From Gemmatimonadaceae bacterium (GTDB lineage Bacteria; Gemmatimonadota; Gemmatimonadetes; Gemmatimonadales; Gemmatimonadaceae), in contig JABFYH010000227.1 in assembly GCA_013361335.1 (NCBI GenBank), positions 1 to 39,842 of the forward strand: DNA of 39,842 bases, read 5' to 3'. This document shows positions 6,512-14,246 of the stretch, piece after piece. Positions within the stretch are counted from its first letter, which is position 1; the number at the start of each line of letters is the position of its first letter. Both the position numbers and the translations under genes were made by a program. The notes beneath the pieces are model-generated. The model did not search any database. It had not been told where the DNA came from and saw only the letters and a list, made by a program, of their open reading frames with translations.

Positions 6512-6664
6512 TTACTTCGACGACTTCTTGCGGGAGGACTTGCGGCCGCCCTTCTTCGCCGTCTTGCGGCGCCCGCCCTTCTTGGCGCTCGACTTCTTCG
6601 ACGACGACTTCTTGCGAGCCGACCCCTTCTTGGCGCTCTTGCGCCCGCCTTTCTTGGCAGCCAT
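6512..6664 (-). CDS. Histone H1-like lysine-rich nucleoid peptide (50 residues)
   Basis: The peptide is composed almost only of Lys, Arg, Ala, Gly, Ser and Thr in repeats such as KKGGRKSAKKG and SSKKSSAKKGG, like bacterial histone H1-like/HC1-type DNA-compacting proteins and the basic tails of some RNA-binding proteins. It should bind nucleic acid nonspecifically. The ATG at 6664 is chosen because ACAGGAG lies eight bases before it. A longer in-frame version upstream lacks such a site and has a different composition. The length is short for the family, with no globular domain. It is a single gene on the minus strand, convergent with the ATP-grasp gene. Confidence 0.85.
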   Translation of the reverse strand: MAAKKGGRKSAKKGSARKKSSSKKSSAKKGGRRKTAKKGGRKSSRKKSSK

Positions 6665-6796
6665 GGAAAAATCTCCTGTAACGGAGTGGAACGCTCGATC
6701 GAACCCCCGGTGGTTCGGACGAGCCAGCGGTCGGCACCGGAGTGCTTTCCCGCCGCACCACGGCCTCATGGCGAGACCGTGAAGACCAGCGACGCC

Positions 6797-8170
6797 TCAG
6801 ACCGCGTCGCTCAAGCTTGTGAAATTGAAGTCCCTGACCTTGAGCGGTGGAACCATCACTGCCTGCCCCGGCCCGCCGTCCTCGCTCGCGCTGACCCGCA
6901 CCGGCGTGCCGAGCGCCTCGAGATTGTTCAACATGAAGACGGGCGAGTCGTTAAACCGCAAATTCTTTACCGCGCGGGTGATTTTCCCGTTTTCGATCAG
7001 AAAGGTGCCGTCCCGCGTCAGTCCCGTGTACAGAATCGTGCGTTGATCGACCGGCCGCAGATACCAGAATCGGGTGACGAGCAGGCCGCGCGACGTCGAT
7101 GCAATCATCTCTTCGATCGAGGTCGAACCACCGCTCATGCGCAGCGATCCCCCGCTGGCCGTTGGAGAGACGCCTTTCTTCTGCGCCCAGTAACGATCGT
7201 AATTGAGATTCTTCACCACGCCGTTCTCGATCCACACGCTGCGGCGTGTCGGCAGGCCCTCGCCGGTGAAGGGTGCGCCGGCGATTTCGGGGTCGAAGGG
7301 ATCGGAGACCAGCGTCACGCGCTCGTCCACCACCTTCATGCCGAGCTTGTTCCCGCCCCCGGCCTTCGAGAAGAAGGAGCGCCCTTCGTCGGCGGCGCGC
7401 GCATTGAGCGCGAAGGAGATGAACTGCACGAGATTCCCGACGGCGGTGGGCTCGAACACCACGGTGTAGCGTCCCGGCTCGACGGCAGCCGGATTTCGCG
7501 ACGCCCGAGCCTTCTCGGCGGCGCGCGCCCCGAGCGCGGCGGGGTCGATCCGCGTCCAGTCGTGATGGGAGGCGCCGGCCCAGCCGGAGCCGCTGCCGTC
7601 GGGCGTACGGACCGTCGTCGTGAGCGACGTCGCCGTCGCGCGCGAATAGGCGAACAGTCCCTTCGTGTTGGCGACGGCGCTCGCGCCGGCTCGTGCGTCG
7701 AGATAGCCGGTGGACACCAGGCCGGCCTGCGTGGCGGGTGCGGTGATGGCGCGAACCGCCTCCGCCCGTCCCATCGGATCGAGCGAGGCGGTGGCCTCGC
7801 TCCACGCTCGACCTGCCTCGTACTGCTGCGGGTCGAGCTCCGGCATGAACTCCTGATCCTCGGGCGCCAGGCGGGCGAGGCGCTCCGCCATCTGCACCGC
7901 CTGCCGCAGCGCGGCGTCGTCGAGCTGGTTGGTCGTGCTGGAGGCGCTGCGGCGGCCGGAGTAGGCCGTCACCGTCACCGCGGTATCGAAGTTGTCGCCG
8001 CCGGTGGAGACCTGGTTCACCGCGAACCGGGTGTTGCCCCGGCTGCCGCTGGTGATGTTGATTCGCGCGGCGTCGGCGGCGGTGACGAAGGCGAGGGCGC
8101 GCTTCGCGAGCGCCTCGCACTCCTCGCGCGACAGATACCGCGCGCTGGCCAGCGATCGAAGCTCGGTCAC
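6797..8170 (-). CDS. tldE: TldE/PmbA-family protein, partner of TldD
   Basis: This 457-residue protein is the second gene of a TldD/TldE pair. In known systems the heterodimer is a processive metallopeptidase that trims unfolded peptides (microcin B17 maturation, CcdA degradation). Family features include SGSRGNTRFAVNQVSTGGD near the N-terminus, FEPTAVGNLVQF in the middle and TRFWYLRPVDQRT toward the C-terminus. It has no HExxxH motif, as expected for the non-catalytic TldE subunit. The GTG start overlaps the tldD stop (GTGA), indicating coupling. No signal peptide is seen, in contrast to its partner, so co-export with TldD or a cytoplasmic location are both possible. Confidence 0.87.
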   Translation of the reverse strand: MTELRSLASARYLSREECEALAKRALAFVTAADAARINITSGSRGNTRFAVNQVSTGGDNFDTAVTVTAYSGRRSASSTTNQLDDAALRQAVQMAERLARLAPEDQEFMPELDPQQYEAGRAWSEATASLDPMGRAEAVRAITAPATQAGLVSTGYLDARAGASAVANTKGLFAYSRATATSLTTTVRTPDGSGSGWAGASHHDWTRIDPAALGARAAEKARASRNPAAVEPGRYTVVFEPTAVGNLVQFISFALNARAADEGRSFFSKAGGGNKLGMKVVDERVTLVSDPFDPEIAGAPFTGEGLPTRRSVWIENGVVKNLNYDRYWAQKKGVSPTASGGSLRMSGGSTSIEEMIASTSRGLLVTRFWYLRPVDQRTILYTGLTRDGTFLIENGKITRAVKNLRFNDSPVFMLNNLEALGTPVRVSASEDGGPGQAVMVPPLKVRDFNFTSLSDAV

Positions 8171-9792
8171 GCCTTCCGGCCCGTGTTGATGACGTTCACG
8201 TTGCGGAACCGGCTCGGCACGCAGCCGTGGCTGACCGCGTTGACCTGCGACGGCTGTCCCTTGGCGTCGTTGAACGCACCGCCGAGGTGATAGCTCTTCT
8301 GGCCGCCGATCATGTCGAGGGAGCCCCAGAACTCCGGTGTGCGCATCTGGTAGGCGACGTCCTTCAACATGCCGGCGATCTTGCCCCCCTTGATCTCGTA
8401 GAAGAGCTGGCCGCCGAACTGCGCGTTGTACCGCTGCTGATCGATCGAGAAGCTGCCGTCGCCGATGATGGCGATGCCGCGGTCGGTGGCGGCGATGAGG
8501 TCGTCCCAGCTCTGCTCCTTCGCGCCGGGCAGGAGCGAGACGTTGGGCATGCGCTGGAACTGCATGTCGGCCCAGGTCTGCCCATAGGAGCAGCCATGCG
8601 ACCGGACGGGGCGGCCGCTCTTGCGATAGTAGTCGGCCAGGTAGGGCGCCTGCTCGCGCGTCGTCTGATAGTCGACGAAGAGGCCGTTCCTGATGATGTC
8701 GAAGCTCTCGGGCTTCACCCCTTCGTCGTCCCAGCCGACGGCGGAGAGTGAGCCGGGCTGGGAGCGATCACCGCGGATGTTCATGAGCGGCGAGCCGAAT
8801 CTGAGCTTGCCGAGCACCTCGGCCGGCGGCGCGACGAAGCTCGTGCCGGCGTAGTTCGCCTCGTAGCCGAGGGCGCGGTCCAGCTCCGTCGGATGCGCGA
8901 CGGATTCGTGGATGGTGAGCCAGAGATGGCTCGGATGGAGCACGAGATCGTAGCGCCCCACTTCGACCGGCTTGGCGGTGAGCTTCTGCACGGCCTCGGC
9001 GGCCCAGCGGGGCGCGTTCTCGACGAGCTTCGCATCGCGCACGTGCTCGTAGCCCAGCCCCATCGGGGCGATCTCGTTGGACTGGCGCGTCTGGAAGTCT
9101 CCGCCGTCCGTCGAGACGGCGGTACAGGTCATCGCGGGCTGCGTGCGGTAGATGGTCTGGGTGATGAACGAGCCGTCGGTCGACGCGAAGGTCTTCTCCT
9201 CGCGGAGGAAGAACATGCTCGAGTTGACGAAGCGCGCCCCGGCCTTGAGAGCGGCGGCGTTGGCGGCGAGGAGCACGCCGACCTTGTCCTCGACGGCGAC
9301 CGCGAAGGGATCGATCTCGATGTTCGAGCGCCAGGTGCCGTTCGGCGTGGCGGTCACCGGCGCGAGCACGATCGGTCGCACGACGGTGACACTGTTGGCG
9401 CGGGCCTGCAGCGCTGCCTGGCGCGCGACGCGGGCCACCTCGTCGCGCGTGACGTCGCGGCTCGCGGCAAATCCCCAGGCGCCGTTGACGAGCGCGCGGA
9501 TGCCGAAGCCCTGCGTCTCGTTGTCGACGATCGCCTGGACCCGCTGCTCGCGCGTGAAGAGCGACTGGGTGCGGTTGTGATTGAAGCGGACGTCCGCGTA
9601 GGTGGCGCCGGCGGTGCGGGCCGCGTCGAGCGCGACACCGGCGAGCTCCTTCAGATCCGCATCGCCGAAGGTGGGCGAGGACTCGGCGCCGAGGACGGCG
9701 GCGCGAGCGGCGGCGGGCACTGCGGCCAGACCGGCCAGGGCTGCGGCGGCGACCGAGGAATTCCTGACGAACTCACGGCGGGTTGAACCCAC
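8167..9792 (-). CDS. tldD: TldD-family metallopeptidase with Tat signal peptide
   Basis: The 541-residue protein begins with a twin-arginine signal (STRREFVRNSSVAAAALAG, then an Ala-rich stretch ending AAARAA), so it should be exported folded. The catalytic HExxxH motif is present near residue 293 as HESVAHPTELD. The C-terminal half has typical TldD blocks (TTREQAPYLADYYRKSG, GGQLFYEIKGGKI). Family members cleave peptides with TldE. The GTG start is supported by AAAGGA about eight bases upstream and by the RR motif immediately after. A strong promoter match lies at 9867-9895. The first gene of a two-gene operon; substrate unknown. Confidence 0.9.
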   Translation of the reverse strand: MGSTRREFVRNSSVAAAALAGLAAVPAAARAAVLGAESSPTFGDADLKELAGVALDAARTAGATYADVRFNHNRTQSLFTREQRVQAIVDNETQGFGIRALVNGAWGFAASRDVTRDEVARVARQAALQARANSVTVVRPIVLAPVTATPNGTWRSNIEIDPFAVAVEDKVGVLLAANAAALKAGARFVNSSMFFLREEKTFASTDGSFITQTIYRTQPAMTCTAVSTDGGDFQTRQSNEIAPMGLGYEHVRDAKLVENAPRWAAEAVQKLTAKPVEVGRYDLVLHPSHLWLTIHESVAHPTELDRALGYEANYAGTSFVAPPAEVLGKLRFGSPLMNIRGDRSQPGSLSAVGWDDEGVKPESFDIIRNGLFVDYQTTREQAPYLADYYRKSGRPVRSHGCSYGQTWADMQFQRMPNVSLLPGAKEQSWDDLIAATDRGIAIIGDGSFSIDQQRYNAQFGGQLFYEIKGGKIAGMLKDVAYQMRTPEFWGSLDMIGGQKSYHLGGAFNDAKGQPSQVNAVSHGCVPSRFRNVNVINTGRKA

Positions 9793-9866
9793 GCACTATC
9801 CTTTCGACTCGTGAACCTGCAATGCGCGCCCGGACGAGATCGCATGAGCAACGAGCAACCGGCGCG

Positions 9867-9895
9867 AATATAGGAACGGGCGAAATCGCACGCAA
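9867..9895 (-). promoter_or_regulatory. Putative promoter of the tldD-tldE operon
   Basis: On the minus strand, TTGCGT (9895-9890) is followed after exactly 17 bases by TATATT (9872-9867). Transcription would start near 9860, giving a leader of about 68 bases before the GTG at 9792. This is one of the best -35/-10 pairs in the window. Confidence 0.5.
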
Positions 9896-10041
9896 TAGTG
9901 AATCGCGCGCGTCTCATTACAGGTCGACGACGTGCGACGCCGCGCACACTTCCCTCCACCCGCATGACCCGTTTGGTTTCGTGCACGACCGCGCGCTCGG
10001 CGCGGCGTCGGGAATGATCTCGTGCAGAGAGTGAGGCGCGT

Positions 10042-11070
10042 GTGAGAGCGCTGGTGAAAGCAGCAGCGGGCCCGGGCTTCGTCCTTCGCGACGTGCCGCA
10101 GCCCAGGATCCGGGACGACGAGGTGCTGATCCGGGTGCGCCGCGCCGGCGTGTGCGGCACCGACGTCCACATCTACGACTGGGACGCGTGGGCGCAGGGA
10201 CGCTGTCGCCCGCCGTTCACCGTCGGCCACGAGTTCGCCGGCGACGTGGCGGAGGTCGGCCGCTTCGTGACCGACGTGAAGGTCGGCGATGGCGTCACCG
10301 CCGAGGGCCACATCGTGTGTGGTCGGTGCCACCTGTGCCGCACCGGCAACGCACACGTCTGCCCGAACACCCGGATCATCGGCGTCGATCGCGACGGCTG
10401 CTTCGCGGACTTCATCGCCATGCCGGCCACCAACGTCTGGCATCTCGACGACGCGGTGTCCTACGAGATCGGCGGCATTCACGATCCGATGGGCAACGCC
10501 TTCCACACCGCGCTGGTCGGCACGGAGATGTCGGGCAAGACGGTGCTGATCACGGGGTGCGGACCGATCGGCATCTTCGCCGTGGGGATCTGCCGCGCCG
10601 CGGGTGCGTCGCGCATCATCGCCAGCGACGTGAACCAGACCAGGCTCGCGCTCGCCAGGACGATGGGCGCGCACGACGTGGTGACGCCGCAGGAGGCGAC
10701 GAAGGCGGTCCAAGCGGCGACGGGAGGGCTGGGCGTGGACGTCGTGCTCGAGATGTCGGGCGTGCCGAGCGCCATCCATCAGGCCTTTGCGCTGGTGCGC
10801 GTCGGTGGGCGGGTGCAGATGCTCGGCATTCCCGCCAAGCCGATGGAGGTGGACTTCGCCACGGAGATCATCTTCAAGGGGATCACCATCTACGGCGTCG
10901 TGGGCCGGCGGATGTACGATACCTGGATCCAGATGACGCAATTCCTCCGGTCGGGCCAGTTCGACCCGACCCCCGTGATCACGCATCGCTTCCCGCTCGA
11001 GCGCTTCGACGACGCCATCGCGGCGATCAAGAGCGGCGAGGCGGGCAAGGTGGTGTTCGAGGTCGGATGA
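10042..11070 (+). CDS. tdh: L-threonine 3-dehydrogenase
   Basis: This zinc-dependent medium-chain dehydrogenase oxidises L-threonine to 2-amino-3-ketobutyrate with NAD. Catalytic-zinc residues are seen in VCGTDVHIYDWDAW and GHEFAG. The structural zinc loop has four Cys (CGRCHLCRTGNAHVC). The nucleotide-binding motif is TGCGPIGIFAVG. Its 342 residues match E. coli Tdh (341). GTG at 10042 is the only start that keeps the conserved N-terminus. The gene overlaps kbl by ATGA, forming the standard tdh-kbl threonine-to-glycine operon in the order opposite to E. coli (kbl-tdh). The 249-base divergent gap upstream holds no clear promoter for this strand. Confidence 0.95.
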   Translation: MRALVKAAAGPGFVLRDVPQPRIRDDEVLIRVRRAGVCGTDVHIYDWDAWAQGRCRPPFTVGHEFAGDVAEVGRFVTDVKVGDGVTAEGHIVCGRCHLCRTGNAHVCPNTRIIGVDRDGCFADFIAMPATNVWHLDDAVSYEIGGIHDPMGNAFHTALVGTEMSGKTVLITGCGPIGIFAVGICRAAGASRIIASDVNQTRLALARTMGAHDVVTPQEATKAVQAATGGLGVDVVLEMSGVPSAIHQAFALVRVGGRVQMLGIPAKPMEVDFATEIIFKGITIYGVVGRRMYDTWIQMTQFLRSGQFDPTPVITHRFPLERFDDAIAAIKSGEAGKVVFEVG

Positions 11071-12281
11071 CCATGACGCTCAACTCCAACTTCACCCGCG
11101 GCCTCGAATCCAGGCTCCAGCAGCTGCGCGACGAGCGCGTCTACAAGCGCCTCAACTACCTCGATTCCCCGCAGGGCGCCCGCGTGACGATGGAAGGGCG
11201 CGGCGAGGTGTTGATCCTGTCGTCGAACAACTACCTCGGCCTGAGCAACGAGCCCGCGGTGGTGGACGCCGGGATCGATGGCCTGGAGCGGTTCGGCGCG
11301 GGGACGGGGAGCGTACGCTTCATCTGCGGCACCTTCACGGTGCATCGCGATCTCGAGGAAGCGCTGGCGCGCTTCGTCGGCACCGAGGCGTCGATGTCGT
11401 ACGTCTCCGCGTGGAACGCCAATGAAGGGCTGACGGCAACCGTCGTCGAGGAGGGCGACTTCGTCGTCTCCGACGCGCTCAACCACGCCTCGATCATTGA
11501 CTCCATCCGTCTGGCGAAGGCGATCGCGAAGTGCCAGACCGCGGTCTACAAGCACGCCGACCTCGACGACCTGCGCGAGAAGCTGTCGGGGGCCCGGGGC
11601 GCCAAGCGGCGCCTGGTCTGGAGCGACGGGGTGTTCTCGATGGAAGGATCGATCGCGCCCCTGCCCGACCTGCTCCAGATCTGCCGCGATCACGACGCCG
11701 TGCTGATCATCGACGACTCGCACGCCACCGGGGTGCTCGGCCGGACAGGGCGTGGCGTGGCGGAGCACTTCGGGGTGCTCGGCGAGGTGGATGTCATCAC
11801 GTCGACGCTCGGCAAGGCGCTCGGTGGGGCGGCGGGCGGGTTCGTTGCCGGTTCGGCGGCGCTCTGCGACTATCTCACCCAGCGCTCGCGGCCGCAGCTC
11901 TTCTCGAATGCGCTGCCTCCGACGGTGGCATCCAGCGCGCTGGCGGCCGTGGAGTTCATCGAGAGCAATCCGCAGCGCGTGCAGACGCTGCGCGACAATG
12001 CCCGCTACTTCCGGGAGCGGATCATCGAGGCGGGGTTCCGGCCGCTCGCCGGCGAGACGCCGATCATTCCGATCATCGTCGGCGAGACGTCGGCGGCGAT
12101 CCAGATGAGCGATCTGCTGCTCGACGAAGGGGTGTTCGTGACCGGCTTCGGCTTTCCGGTCGTGCCCCAGGGTCAGGCGCGGATCCGGTGCCAGATCTCC
12201 GCCGCGCACACGCGAGACGATCTGGATGAAGCCGTGGCGGCATTCATCAAGGTGGGGCGAAAATTACGCCTCATTTCCTGA
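11067..12281 (+). CDS. kbl: 2-amino-3-ketobutyrate CoA ligase (glycine C-acetyltransferase)
   Basis: This PLP enzyme of the alpha-oxoamine synthase family splits 2-amino-3-ketobutyrate with CoA into glycine and acetyl-CoA, completing threonine breakdown. The PLP lysine lies in STLGKALGGAAGG, the aspartate motif in IIDDSHATGVLG, and the N-terminal block is SSNNYLGLSNEP. The 404 residues fit the family (about 398). The ATG at 11067 overlaps the tdh stop. A second ATG two codons later is an alternative. The TGA stop forms one arm of a perfect 8-bp inverted repeat whose other arm holds the stop of the convergent HIRAN-like gene. Confidence 0.94.
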   Translation: MTMTLNSNFTRGLESRLQQLRDERVYKRLNYLDSPQGARVTMEGRGEVLILSSNNYLGLSNEPAVVDAGIDGLERFGAGTGSVRFICGTFTVHRDLEEALARFVGTEASMSYVSAWNANEGLTATVVEEGDFVVSDALNHASIIDSIRLAKAIAKCQTAVYKHADLDDLREKLSGARGAKRRLVWSDGVFSMEGSIAPLPDLLQICRDHDAVLIIDDSHATGVLGRTGRGVAEHFGVLGEVDVITSTLGKALGGAAGGFVAGSAALCDYLTQRSRPQLFSNALPPTVASSALAAVEFIESNPQRVQTLRDNARYFRERIIEAGFRPLAGETPIIPIIVGETSAAIQMSDLLLDEGVFVTGFGFPVVPQGQARIRCQISAAHTRDDLDEAVAAFIKVGRKLRLIS

Positions 12282-12312
12282 ACCGTACACGGTTCACGGC
12301 TCACGATTCACT
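12279..12312. repeat. GTGAACCG-type repeat spanning two convergent stop codons
   Basis: TGAACCGT (12279-12286) and its complement (12289-12296) are separated by two bases. The first arm starts with the kbl stop codon and the second ends with the complement of the HIRAN-like gene stop codon. Further degenerate copies (cggctcacgattcac) run to 12312 inside the HIRAN-like gene and encode its last residues, VNREP. Confidence 0.8.
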
Positions 12313-12626
12313 TTGCGGACCGTGATCACGAGCCGCTTCCAGCTGGCCGTGTCCGGCTCGCCCACACTGCGCACGCTCGCGCCGTAACGCGCACCGCCGA
12401 GCATCCGTGGGGCCATCCATCGATTGACGTCGGGGGACAGATGGCCTACGACGTCGCCGCCCGGCGCGTGCACCCAGACGCTCGGCTCGTCCACGCCGGG
12501 GGGATCGGGAACGAGGATGAGCTGATCCCCCTCCTTCAGCCGCCGGACGACGGCCGCCCGCTGCGCGAAGACCGTCCCGTACACGGGGGTCTCGAAGGCC
12601 GGCGTGTCGGGCAGGATGGATGACAT
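12294..12626 (-). CDS. Small HIRAN-domain-like protein
   Basis: The 110-residue protein resembles a stand-alone HIRAN domain: a beta-rich fold with FAQRAAVVRRLKEGDQLILVPDPP, then a strand carrying VWVHAPGGDVVGHLSP, then RYGASVRSVG. HIRAN domains bind DNA ends, as in HLTF/Rad5, and occur alone in bacteria. The call is by pattern memory, so it is moderate. The ATG at 12626 has GAAGGAGG six bases upstream, the best ribosome binding site in the region. An in-frame extension further upstream has no such site. The last five residues VNREP and the stop come from the dispersed repeat, as in MutM (VTREP). Confidence 0.65.
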   Translation of the reverse strand: MSSILPDTPAFETPVYGTVFAQRAAVVRRLKEGDQLILVPDPPGVDEPSVWVHAPGGDVVGHLSPDVNRWMAPRMLGGARYGASVRSVGEPDTASWKRLVITVRKVNREP

Positions 12627-12819
12627 GCGCGCCTCCTTCGGTCGCGGGTGGCGTCGTGCACCGCCCCGGGAGTGGGCGGCCCCGACGGGGCTACGATACG
12701 CACCGGCCGTTCCACCGGCCACCCGGGTCCGTGACGCCAGGCACAGCCTCTTCGTCCCCAGCATGAGCCCGGGTCCCCGGTCGGTTCCGGCGTGTTCTCA
12801 TCTTTCGAGGTTTCCTGCT

Positions 12820-13512
12820 ATGCGACTCCTCCGTGTCCTCGTGGTGGCGACGGGCTTCGCCGCTCTGCTCGCCGCACCGAGTGCGGCACAGGAAGGACGG
12901 CCGTTTCGCGACGCCTGGTTCTGGGGTGTGCGAGGCGGAATACTGAACTACTCGAGCGACGCCGATCCGGTGCTCGGACCGTACGACGGCACCGACAACG
13001 CCGGCGCGCCGATGGCCGGCGTCGACTGGCTCATCACGCGCACGCGCGGCGGGCTCTATGTGGGCATCGACGAGGCGTTCTTCACCAGTGCGGCCTTCTA
13101 CCGCCGCCCCTTCGTGAAGGGCGATCCCGCCGTCATGCTCCGGAACGAACGGCGGATCACCCTCGCCGGCATGTGGTTCCCGATGCAGTCGCCGATGACG
13201 CACCCGTATCTCGGGATCGGTCTCTCGGCGAACCAGGTTGGCGACGCGTCCCTCCAGTTCCCGCTCGCCATCCCCGCCCTCCAGGCGGCGGCGATCGACA
13301 GCGTCCAGGCGAAGAGGGTCGCCATCTCGCCGATCTTCATCGCCGGCGTCCAGCAGCGTCTGCCGAACTTCTCCGTCTTCGCGCAGGGAAGCGGGACCTG
13401 GCTGCAGAACGGGTACCTGCTCAAGAACCTCTCGGCGAAGCACTATCTGCAGTGGTCGATCGAGGCGGGCATCCGCTACAACGTCGGCAGCTCGATCGAC
13501 CGCGAGCGCTGA
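12820..13512 (+). CDS. Secreted outer-membrane beta-barrel-type protein
   Basis: A 230-residue protein with a clear Sec signal peptide (MRLLRVLVVATGFAALLAA, cleavage probably after SAA before QEG). The mature part alternates short amphipathic strands rich in Gly, Tyr, Trp and Phe (WFWGVRGGILNYSS, RGGLYVGIDEAFF, HPYLGIGLSANQVG, WSIEAGIRYNVG), typical of small 8-10-strand outer-membrane barrels. Function unknown. The ATG at 12820 is set by the signal peptide. GAGG lies about nine bases upstream. It is a single gene ending at a strong hairpin. Confidence 0.8.
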   Translation: MRLLRVLVVATGFAALLAAPSAAQEGRPFRDAWFWGVRGGILNYSSDADPVLGPYDGTDNAGAPMAGVDWLITRTRGGLYVGIDEAFFTSAAFYRRPFVKGDPAVMLRNERRITLAGMWFPMQSPMTHPYLGIGLSANQVGDASLQFPLAIPALQAAAIDSVQAKRVAISPIFIAGVQQRLPNFSVFAQGSGTWLQNGYLLKNLSAKHYLQWSIEAGIRYNVGSSIDRER

Positions 13513-13546
13513 TCGACGCTCGTCGTCGGGCACAGGAACGGGGATA

Positions 13547-13575
13547 GGGCCGCGCGATCATCGCGCGGCCCTTTT
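13547..13575. terminator. Hairpin terminator after the outer-membrane protein gene
   Basis: A perfect 11-bp stem (gggccgcgcga at 13547-13557 with its complement at 13561-13571) with a three-base loop (tca) is followed by four T residues on the plus strand. It lies between convergent genes (stops at 13512 and 13587) and may serve both. Confidence 0.8.
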
Positions 13576-13586
13576 CGCGTCCGGGG

Positions 13587-14246
13587 TCAGCGCTCGTAGC
13601 TGCGGCGGAAGAACGCCTTCGGCGTCGCCGACACGAAGGGGTCGTCGCGGACGAGGTAGCGGAGCGGCCACTCGGCGGCCTGGGTGATGCCGATCCGCGG
13701 CGTCACCTCCACGTCGACGTCGGGTACCGGTTCGGCGGCGCGGATGACGACCGGACCGTTCCGCAACGACGCACCGCTCATCGCGCCGACGATCCCCATG
13801 GCGAGACACAGCTTCCCGGGCCCGTTGGTCAGGTCGCGCTCGCGCCTGGCGTTCGGTCGGCGGCGGCGCATCAGCTCCACGCCGTCGATCGGGTGCACGC
13901 CGCGCACGAGCACCGCGGCACCGTGGCCGCGCTCACGCGTCACGGCATTGAAGCACCAGTACATCCCGTAGATCAGATAGACGTAGGCGCGGCCCGGTGG
14001 GCCGAACAGATGCTGCGTGCGCGCCGTCAGGCCAGCCGCCGCATGACAGGCGGGATCGTCGGGACCGAGATACGCCTCCGTCTCGACGATCCGCCCACGA
14101 GTGACGCCGTCGGGCGTCGAGCACTCCAGCACGGCGCCGAGGAGCTCCCGCGCCACCAGCTCGGTGGCGCGGTCGTAGAACGTCGTCGGCAGCGGCGTCC
14201 CGAGACGAGAACGCCGCGCGGTGGGCGCGGCGTCTCGGGTGGTCAT
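13587..14246 (-). CDS. 3-methyladenine DNA glycosylase, AAG/MPG family
   Basis: This 219-residue enzyme excises alkylated purines from DNA (base excision repair). Family hallmarks are VARELLGAVLE, the catalytic block GRIVETEAYLGPDDPACHA, GRAYVYLIYGMYWCFN, VLVRGVHP and the TNGPGKLCLAMGI segment. Length matches bacterial MPG homologues (about 190-220). The ATG overlaps the stop of the NYN-LOTUS gene by four bases (ATGA), so the two are co-translated. The N-terminal 15 residues are basic and poorly conserved. High confidence. Confidence 0.94.
   Translation of the reverse strand: MTTRDAAPTARRSRLGTPLPTTFYDRATELVARELLGAVLECSTPDGVTRGRIVETEAYLGPDDPACHAAAGLTARTQHLFGPPGRAYVYLIYGMYWCFNAVTRERGHGAAVLVRGVHPIDGVELMRRRRPNARRERDLTNGPGKLCLAMGIVGAMSGASLRNGPVVIRAAEPVPDVDVEVTPRIGITQAAEWPLRYLVRDDPFVSATPKAFFRRSYER

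Noticed and set aside
6665-6769. Longer N-terminus for the histone H1-like peptide
   Set aside because: Residues before the chosen ATG have a different composition, and the ribosome binding site lies directly before 6664.
9793-10041. Riboswitch or tdh promoter in the divergent gap
   Set aside because: A good promoter is seen only for tldD. Nothing on the plus strand passed as a paired -35/-10 or a known riboswitch core.
10152-11066. Large in-frame upstream extension of kbl
   Set aside because: It lies entirely inside tdh in another frame. The family start and ATGA overlap support 11067.
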